In this document: piece after piece, positions 57,041 through 64,000 of the stretch
How positions within the stretch are numbered: the stretch's first letter is position 1
Layout of the letters: every line of letters begins with the position of its first letter
Source of the DNA: Chrysemys picta bellii
Lineage: Eukaryota; Chordata; Testudines; Emydidae
Length of the DNA stretch: 64,000 nucleotides
NCBI RefSeq assembly: GCF_011386835.1
Contig: NC_088792.1
Span: 39,732,882-39,796,881 of the forward strand
Direction: 5' to 3'
Made by a program: the position numbers and the translations under genes
Notes under the pieces: generated by a model
What the model was told of the DNA's origin: nothing
Databases searched by the model: none
Seen by the model: only the letters and a program-made list of their open reading frames with translations

Positions 57041-57545
57041 ATATTAATAAACAAAAGTTGCAACATCTAGCAAATCTGTTGTCATTGGAAATCTTTCCAT
57101 TGCCTGTTGAAATGAGTTTATCATGACAACTTTAACAAAACTCACTCACTTTCTCCTTATTGGCTCACTGGTGAGTTGGGTTACAGTCATGGCTATTGGC
57201 AAAATACCCTTATTTATTGCGACAATTGTAGTCTTATTTTTCTTTATATGATCAATACTTCCTGATTATTAGGAATGGACAAAAAGGTTTAGGCTAAAAG
57301 AACTGAATCCTTTACTTTGCCCAAAACTCATTTAGGGTTAAAAAGGTTTGATTGCCTAATTCTTGTTTATTTTTACCTTCACAGAGTTAAATAGTTCTTG
57401 ATTTCATCGAGAATTGGGATCAAAACCACCAAACACCGTGATCTAATAAGTTCTGAAATTCTTACAATTGTACGTATTATATCTAGATGTATTCAAAGCT
57501 ACTTTGCCACCATGTTCTCACTGATAGAGATCTTTACAGCATGGG
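57041..57545. other. Unassigned stretch
   Basis: No gene or repeat recognised between copy B and the CR1. Confidence 0.38.
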
Positions 57546-58813
57546 AAGGAATTTGGGTGTGAAGAAGAAGCTCTTTAATGACCTGAAAATCAAGAAGGAA
57601 TCCTACAGAAAGTGGAAACATGGATGAATTATGAAGGAGGAGTACAAAAGAATAGCACAAACATACAGGGACAAAATCAGAAAGACTAGGGAATAAAATG
57701 TGTTATAGCTAGCAAGGGACATAAAAGGCAATGTGAAAAGGTTTTTAAAATACATTACAAGCAAGAGAAATCAAAGGAAAATGTAGGTCCTCTACTTATT
57801 TTGGAACGAGCGCTAATCATTAATGACCTCAGAAGGCTGAGGTGGTTAATATCTATTTTTATTCAATCTTCACTAAAAAGGCTAATGGTGACCAGATACT
57901 GAACAGAGTAAACATTAACAAGGTAGAAGGAATGCAAGCCAAAATAAGGGAAAAACAAGTTAAAGAATATTTAGATAAGTTAGATGTATTCAAGTTGACA
58001 GGGCCTTAAGAAACTCATCGTAGGGTACTTAAGGAAACTAGCTGAAGCAATTTCAGAACCATTAGCAACTGTCTTTGTGAACTCATGGAGGAGAGGTGAG
58101 GTTCCAGAGGATTGGAGAAGGGCACACATAGTACCTATCTTTAAAAAGGGAAACAAAGAGGACCCTGGGAATTATAGACCACTCTGCCAATCTTTGATAC
58201 CTGGAAAGATACTGAAAAAAATTATTAAACCATCCAATTGTAAGCAGCTTTAGGATAATGGGGTTATAAGGTACAGCCACCATGGAGTTGGTAAGAACAA
58301 ACCATGCAAAACCAACCTACTTTCCTTCTTTGACAGGGTTACTGGCCTAGTGGATAGGGGAGAAGCAGTAGATCTGATATATTTTGATTTTAGTAAGGCT
58401 TTAGATACAGTCCCACATGACATTCTCATAAGTAAACTAGGGAAATATTATCTAGGTGAAATTACTCGAAGGTGGGTGCATAACTGATTGAAAGACCACC
58501 CTCAAAGACTAGTTTTCAATGGTTTGCTGTCAAACTGGGAGGGCATATCTAGTGGAGTCCCACAGGGGTCAGTCCTGTGTCCAGCATTATTCAATATTTT
58601 CATTATGACTTGGAAAATGGAATGGAGAGCATGCTTCTAAAGTTTGCAGATGGCATCAAACTGGGATGTGTTGCAAGCACTTTGGAGGACAGGATTAGAA
58701 TTCAAAACAACTTTGAAAAATTGCAGAATTTCATCAAGATGAAATTCAATAAAGATTAGTGCAAAAGTACTTCACTTAGGAAGGAAAAATCATATGCACA
58801 ACTACAAAATGGG

Positions 58814-59094
58814 GAAAAAATGGTTACCTACCTTTTGTAACTGTTGTTCTTCGAGATGTGTTGCTCATGTCCATTCCATGGTTGTCGGAGACTTTTGTCT
58901 TAGCAGTATCCGGAGGGCCAGCTTTGTCGCCCCCTTGAGTGCCAGGCTCATGCGTTGGTATATCAGGCACCACTGGCCCTATGCCCTCTCAGTTCCTTCT
59001 TGCTGGCAACTCCAACATAGGGCAGGTAATGGAATGGACATGAGCAACATATCTCGAAGAACAACAGTTACGAAAGGTAGGTAAACATTTTTTC
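58814..59094. repeat. ~65-bp inverted repeat at the left edge of the DIRS-like element
   Basis: 58814-58878 (GAAAAAATGGTTACCTACC ... TCATGTCCATTCCA) pairs with 59030-59094 with only a few mismatches, leaving a 151-nt loop. The loop itself is the inverse of sequence near the right end (60390-60560; 'AGCAGTATCCGGAGGGCCAGC'). Confidence 0.82.
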
Positions 59095-59239
59095 TTCTTC
59101 GAGTGCTTGCTCATGTTGATTCCATTCTAGGTAACTCACAAGCAGTGTCAGTGGAGGTGGGCTCAGAGTTCACGGTCTTGCAGCTTGCAACATTACTTTG
59201 CCAAAGCCAGTGTTGTCTTGAGCTTGCTGGGTAAGCGCT

Positions 59240-59756
59240 TAATGAAACGCAAACGTGTGGACAATTGACCTGGTAGCAGCCCAACAGATCTCTTGGATTG
59301 GTACCTGTGCCAGGAAGGTCGCTGATGATGCTTGTGCCCTAGTTGAGCGGGGAGTCACGATCGCCAGTGGAGGCATCTTTGCCAGTTCATAGCAGTAGCA
59401 GAAGCAGGCCATGATCCAGGATGAAATCCTCTGAGCAGACACTGGGTCACCCTACATTCTGTCTGCCACCCAACGAACAACTGCGTTGACTTACGGAATG
59501 GCCTTGTTCTATCTATGTAGAAGGCAAGCGCCCTCCTGATGACCAGAGTGTGTAGCCTGCACTCTTCATCTGACACATGAGGCTTTGGAAAGAAGACCAG
59601 TAAGTGTATGTCCTGGCCAGTATGAAACTGGGAAACAACCTTGAGCAGAAATGCTGGGTGTGGTCGCAGCTGGACCTTATCTTTGCAGAAGACCGTATAC
59701 AGCGACTCTGAGGTAAGAGTCCTGATCTCGGACACCCTGCGGGCTGATGTTATCAC
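59240..59756 (-). pseudogene. DIRS-type tyrosine recombinase (decayed)
   Basis: Read leftward: ITSARRVSEIRTLTSESLYT (with the first catalytic Arg in ARRVSE), HTGQDIHLLVFFPKPHVSDE, ALAFYIDRTRPFRKSTQLFV. After a frameshift come RISSWIMACFCYCYELAKMP, VTPRSTRAQASSATFLAQVP (the HxxR box, with Pro where His is expected) and SIVHTFAFH followed by TAA where a catalytic Tyr is expected. These recombinases insert the circular cDNA of DIRS elements without target duplication. This copy lacks key residues and is inactive. Confidence 0.62.
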
Positions 59757-59924
59757 GACCAGGAATTAAACCTTCCAGAAGCGAAGCAGGAGAGAGCAAG
59801 AAGCCAGAGACTCAAAGAGAGGCCTCATGAGCCTTGACAGCCTGAGATTCAGGTCCCGGGGGAGATGGGATGTGTTGTTAGAGACACTCCAGACCTTTCA
59901 AAACCCATGCCATCATGTCATGAG

Positions 59925-60242
59925 TCAAGATCTTGCCACCAGTCCCAGGGAGCCATGCTTCTTCATTTTTTTCAGGGCACTGGCGATAGGGAGTGGTGCT
60001 AGGTGGAGCCCGATGCCAAGGGTGCGCTGTGCCCCGAGGCCAAGGTACCAGGGGTAGAGTCTGGCCGGGACAGCCTCCATTAGGAATGCCTGCAAACGAA
60101 TATCCCACTCTTTCTGAGTCCTGGGTCGAACATTTTTACCAATTTGACACTTGTCCTTCACATGTGATTCCCCCAAGCACTTGAGGAAGCTGCTGTGGAG
60201 GTCACTAACAGGCACAGGCCTGTTGAGATGGGCATGCCACAC
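59925..60242 (-). pseudogene. DIRS gag-like Cys-containing segment
   Basis: The 105-codon frame contains KCLGESHVKDKCQIGKNVRP followed by RTQKEWDIRLQAFLMEAVPA. The C..GxxH..C spacing looks like a degenerate zinc knuckle of a DIRS first ORF. I recall the phrase 'RPRTxKExDIRL' from turtle DIRS-type proteins; the match is by memory. The nucleotides beyond are unrecognised up to the recombinase. Confidence 0.42.
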
Positions 60243-61290
60243 CTGGGGTGAAGTCCCACTGGGACTCTAACTCCTAACTACACTTAACAACTTCCTAACA
60301 CTAACTACTATAAACAACTATTGACAAGGCCCTACAGCTCGAAGTCAGAAGAGACGAATCCGGGAGCCCTTGCTATGCAAGGAAAAGTGCTCCGACTAAC
60401 CAGCATGGGCCGTAAGAAGGAACAGAGAGGGCGTAGGGCTGATATACCGGGCAAAGCCTGATATACCGACGCATGAGCGCAGCACTCAAGGTGGCGCTAC
60501 AGCTGGCCCTACGGATACTGCTAAGGCAAAAGTCTAGACAACCATACATGTGGGCTTGCACACACCTAGAATGGAATGGACATGAACAAGCACTCGAAGA
60601 AGACTAACTGGCCACATGATACTACTGAAAAGGGTCTCGGGGTTATAGTGTCTCACAAATTGAATATGTCAATAAATTGAGGCAATTCCAAATAGGCTAA
60701 TATAATTCTGGGGTGTATTAACGGAGTGTTGTATGTAAGACACAGAAGGTAATTGTCTGGCTCTACTCAGCACTGGTCAGCCCTCAGCTGCAGTACTGTG
60801 TCCAATTCTGGGCACCACACTTTAGGAAAGATGTGAACAAACTAAAGAAAATCCAGAGGAGAGCAAACATAATGATAAAGGCCTGGAAAACCTGACGTAT
60901 TAGTAAAAGTTAAAAAAACTGGACATGTTTAGTCTTGAGAAGAGAAGACTGAAGGGGGAACCTTCTTATATGTTAAGGGCTGTTATTAAGAGGACTGTGA
61001 TCAATTGTTTTCCATGTGCACTGAAGATACAACAAGAAGTAATGGACTTAATCCGTAAAAAGGAGTTTTACTTTAGATGTTAGGAAAATCTTTGTAAGTA
61101 AGCGTTATTAAGCTCTGGACTAGACTTCCAAAGGTGGTTGTGGAATCCCCATTGTTAGGAGTTTTTAAGAACAGGTTCAACAAGCATTTATCAGGGATGG
61201 TCTTGGTATACTTGGTCCTGCCACAGAGCAGGAGACTGGCTTTGATGACTTCTTGAGGTCCCTTCCAACCCTCCATTTCTACCATTGTAT

Positions 61291-62121
61291 GAAGAATGAC
61301 ACCTTTTAGTACTGTGTGTTAATAAAACCATTGCTGTCAAAAGGTCAGACTCTTTTAGCATTAAAAATCATACAACACTGCAAAATTGAAAAATAGTATG
61401 GAACGTGGCATAAATCTACTAGCAGAAGACTGCAGAAAGCTATAAAAATCTTTGTTTCAGCATATATATGATTGACTTTTGATGAATCCTGATTTTATAG
61501 TGACCATGACATAAAATTTCCCCTCATGAAGACTCAGTACAGATAAACTGTTCTACCTTACCATGATGTTTATTTTAAAATTCTGACTACAGCAGGAGGG
61601 GGAGAAAAGACACATAGTTAAAACTGAATAAGATAACAAAGGAACCTTTGTTCTGTTACACAAATAATACCTTTAGAATTGTTTTTAATGTCTGGAAATG
61701 AAAATTCCAAAATTTGATAAGATGTTTTCATCTGATCTGTCCTTGCTTCTGGATTCTAAAAATAGTTTACTGGAAAAAAAGTTCAGCTTAATACTGCCTT
61801 TCCTATCATTAGCATAACAATCAAGATTGCTTTGCGTCTGCATCTATTCTTGTATACGTTCCTTAACCTACAACAACAAATCACAAGCTTTTAAACCTAG
61901 AAGGGCTTTTGATTGCATTTTTAAAGTGACTACCTCAAACTTTGATTTCATCCAATAATTGATTTCTGCTGCTGTGGTTCACCATATGGGTACCAGGACT
62001 TAAATGCAATCCCTAGGGAGATATGTTTCATAAAAAATGATGGAGTCTTCAAGGACTGTATGATCTGTAACATCATCTAGCTCAAGATATAATTGCCATC
62101 CAGCAACAGTGCTAAGATTCC
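61291..62121. other. Unassigned stretch
   Basis: AT-rich, no gene or repeat recognised. Confidence 0.38.
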
Positions 62122-62134
62122 CAATAGCAGAGAG

Positions 62135-62343
62135 CAACAAAGGGTCCTGTGGCACCTTTAAGACTAACAGAAGTATTGGGAGCATAAACTTTCGTGGGTA
62201 AGAACCTCACTTCTTCAGATGCAAGACGTGAGGTTCTTACCCACGAAAGCTTATGCTCCCAATACTTCTGTTAGTCTTAAAGGTGCCACAGGACCCTCTG
62301 TTGCTTTTTACAGATTCAGACTAACACGGCTACCCCTCTGATA
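62135..62343. mobile_element. Palindromic Penelope-like insert with 13-bp target duplication
   Basis: Two head-to-head copies of the same terminus: 'CAACAAAGGGTCCTGTGGCACC ... CTCACTTCTTCAGATGCAAG' and the inverse '...GGTGCCACAGGACCCTCTGTTGC'. Arms of about 80 bp are almost perfectly complementary. CAATAGCAGAGAG is duplicated at 62122-62134 and 62344-62356. The right arm extends further, to 'AACACGGCTACCCCTCTGATA'. Confidence 0.87.
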
Positions 62344-62356
62344 CAATAGCAGAGAG

Positions 62357-62744
62357 TTACGCATGCTGAAGGACAGAAAGATTTTCAGGAATCCATTATT
62401 CTCTCAATAGGTCAACAAACTTATGCTTTACAATTATGAATACTGCTGAAGAGGAGATGGACAGATTTTCACATAGTATATGCCACTACTACTATACAGT
62501 AGCTTTAATTATATGCAGTGCCTCAGGTATTTAGTGTGCATTAAAAGATGTCTTCAGACAAGTGAGTTCCTTTTTTTCCAACAAATAAAAGTTTTGTTGT
62601 ACTATCCCCTTTTTCTATGGAAAAGGCATAAAAAGGCGACAACGCCTTTAATACATTTAAGGAGAGACAAAACAATTATATTCACAGCATGGTAGACAAA
62701 CTTGACTTCTCATGAGACTGAAGGGAGGAAAATAATTGTCTTGT
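62357..62744. other. Unassigned stretch
   Basis: No gene or repeat recognised. Confidence 0.35.
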
Positions 62745-62985
62745 CATGAAGGCAATGGAATGGGAATCAAGTACCATGGCTTCAGTTCCTGGCTGTGTCA
62801 TAGACTTCTTATGTAACCATGGACAAGTCGTTTATCTTTTCTGTGGTTCAGTTCCCCAGCAGTCTTTCTTATTTCACAGACATGTTTTGTTGTCAGGCTA
62901 AATTCATTTTATGTCTATGAGGCACTTAGATACAAGGGCGATAGGAGCCATATAAGCACCTACTGCAGATAGCTAGGTAGTTGTA
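62745..62985 (+). repeat. MIR-type SINE
   Basis: MIR order is clear: 'ATGGCTTCAGTTCCTGGCTGTGTCA', 'TATGTAACCATGGACAAGTCG', 'CTGTGGTTCAGTTCCCCAGC', then 'GGCACTTAGATAC...GATAGGAGCCATATAAGCACC'. Confidence 0.7.
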
Positions 62986-63340
62986 GTACCAACGATGATT
63001 ATGGTATTGCCTCTTGACAGCTAAATATTAACAGAAGAGACGTGACAGTCTTGAACAAAGAATGGTGGGAGTAAAAACAAAATGCTGAGAGCAGGATTTC
63101 TATGGTAAGTGGTGCATTCACCAACCCAGCCAACGTATTCTGCTAATCACTGCATCCTACAAATCTCCTTTTTGTCAGATGAGAAATGCCACCTTGCAGT
63201 AATGACAAAAGTGTGGCACTCAGCTAGGTACAGCTAATAATTTGAAATTTCTTTGCCAACTTCCGTCACATAATGTGGATTTGCTAATGCATAAGTCACT
63301 GCTGTCGCCACGATACCTACTTTGTTACCATTTATTTGTT
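62986..63340. other. Unassigned stretch
   Basis: No gene or repeat recognised. Confidence 0.35.
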
Positions 63341-63475
63341 TTGCGGTAGAGCCAAGGGGCCACATTCATGGACCAGAGCCCCTTTGTGCTAGGCCTGCTG
63401 CAGACATACAACAGAAAAGACAGTCCTTGCCCTGAGGAGTGTATGTTCTAAGGGTGAGATGCTGTGCTACATTTC
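63341..63475 (-). repeat. L2-like 3' tail
   Basis: 'TTTGCGGTAGAGCCAAGGGGCCACATTCATGGACCAGAGCCCCTTTGTGCTAGG' is the reverse of the 'CCTAGCACAATGGGGTCCTGGTCCATGA...' tail, continuing to 'GTCCTTGCCCTGAGGAGTGTA'. Confidence 0.48.
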
Positions 63476-63952
63476 TAAGCAGCGCAGCACAGAGCTCACA
63501 GCCTAGGGAGTGGAGGGGGAGCCTATATTGGTTTAAAACTGGCATTGCACTTTCTTGATTGTGGGTGCTCCAGGGCCCTGGATGTAACTTAGACACACTG
63601 AGGGGCCCAGTCTGCCCTTTGGGTCACAGCGCTGCCTGGAATCTCCAGAGTTGTAAGCTGGGGTCCTGAGCCAGCCGTGCTCCTTCTGCTCCCAACTCAC
63701 TCCCTCAAACTGTGCAAAGGTGCCCTAGGGAATCAGCTTTATAGCTCTGTTCCACAAAGCCTGTGCTGGCATAATCCTGCCTTGTCTGGAACCAGGATTT
63801 TTAGGGCCCTCTGATGGGACTACAACACTTGTATGCACATAAAGGCACTGAGTGAGAAACTTACCCTTTGTGTGTATGTTAATTATTGTGAATTATTTTT
63901 GTTAAAGCATAATATATTTAAAGCACAATTGTGCATGAAAGCTGATAGTAAT
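63476..63952. other. Unassigned stretch
   Basis: No gene or repeat recognised. Confidence 0.35.
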
Positions 63953-64000
63953 AGAATAGAGGATATGAGATGGTAACTATAGGCCAGTTAGCCTGAAATC
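63953..64000 (+). mobile_element. CR1 ORF2 fragment running off the window edge
   Basis: The last bases translate as DGNYRPVSLKS, the conserved 'NYRPVSLT' block of CR1 reverse transcriptase. The rest would lie beyond 64000. Confidence 0.42.

Larger units (their letters stand above)
58811..60606 (-). mobile_element. DIRS-like retrotransposon, internally deleted, inserted in the CR1
   Basis: The right end (reverse complement 'TTCTTCGAGTGCTTGTTCATGTCC') matches an internal left copy at 59092-59140 and, less well, the left edge ('GTTCTTCGAGATGTGTTGCTCATGTCC'). The minus strand carries a gag-like Cys segment and then a tyrosine-recombinase segment, with no reverse transcriptase between. Inverted termini and internal complementary segments are DIRS hallmarks. 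Removal restores CR1 continuity ('CTACAAAATGG|TAACTGG'). Confidence 0.68.
57546..61290 (+). mobile_element. Old CR1 LINE, split by a DIRS-like insertion
   Basis: First part (57546-58810): coding relics KKESYRKWKH, RRGEVPEDWRRAHIVPIFKK, NYRPL, AVDLIYFDFSKALDTVPHDI (RT block with the first catalytic Asp region), [19 protein letters not shown], and [12 protein letters not shown] where FADD is usual. Second part (60607-61290): SALVSPQLQYCVQFWAPHFR-type segment, 'LSGMVLVYLVLPQSR' and the 3' end 'GAGGTCCCTTCCAACCCTCC'. Many stops. It covers more of ORF2 than the other CR1 copies. Confidence 0.78.

Noticed and set aside
1..64000. tRNA, rRNA, replication origin or bacterial-type operon
   Set aside because: No cloverleaf, rRNA segment or clustered collinear genes were seen; composition and repeats are vertebrate.

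Overview
This is vertebrate genomic DNA, almost certainly from a turtle (most likely a cryptodire). That call rests on the repeats: CR1 LINEs with the (ATTCTATGAT)n tail, Penelope-like elements with the 'GTAGCCGTGTTAGTCTG' terminus, PIF/Harbinger elements with 'TGTCTACACTAC' termini, several hAT families, a DIRS-like tyrosine-recombinase element and solo endogenous-retrovirus LTRs. I recognise this combination from chelonian genomes. I find no complete host gene. The window reads as intergenic or intronic DNA. The only host coding candidates are two weak exons (4866-5147 and 43754-43860) and a decayed coding-like stretch on the minus strand (about 3290-3860).

Layout. 1-2.7 kb: a hAT MITE, a Penelope copy with a 12-bp target duplication, a CR1 tail, and a MITE holding a palindromic Penelope insert. 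5.8-11.5 kb: a 5.7-kb Harbinger with its two usual genes, a Myb/SANT protein (+) and a DDE transposase (-). A solo LTR with a perfect 5-bp duplication splits the transposase just after its catalytic Glu. 12.8-14.7 kb: a MIR split by an LTR-like or TRIM-like element, then a Harbinger MITE. 15.6-18 kb: CR1 and L2-like relics and a solo LTR. 20.8-25.8 kb: two hAT elements with exact 8-bp duplications (one carrying a G-rich minisatellite), a Harbinger MITE and a small foldback MITE. 26-28.9 kb and most of 30.2-40.4 kb are AT-rich with few recognisable repeats. 29-30.1 kb: a CR1 with a long open reverse-transcriptase frame. 39.6-43.3 kb: a long CA microsatellite, GC-rich hAT debris, an LTR and a CR1 tail.

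44-57 kb is the most interesting part. Two near-identical copies of an intronless element face each other, at 44076-46606 (+) and 55330-57040 (-). They encode a Cys-rich, probably transposase-like protein. The first copy has degenerate terminal inverted repeats and a candidate 3-bp duplication. Both copies keep a 5' leader with four TGATGCAAT-type sites in alternating orientation. Each copy is broken at different places, so each preserves a part that the other lost. Between them lie a MIR, a CR1 tail, Penelope ORF debris, a Tc1/mariner-type MITE, two LTRs and a Penelope head-to-head junction.

57.5-61.3 kb: an old CR1 interrupted by an internally deleted DIRS-like element. 62-64 kb: a palindromic Penelope insert with a 13-bp duplication, a MIR, an L2-like tail, and a CR1 reverse-transcriptase fragment at the window edge.

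Nothing here looks like an operon, CRISPR array, tRNA or rRNA. The 'system' is a layered record of transposition. Insertion order can often be read from exact target duplications. Family names come from memory of repeat consensi and protein motifs; no database search was possible.
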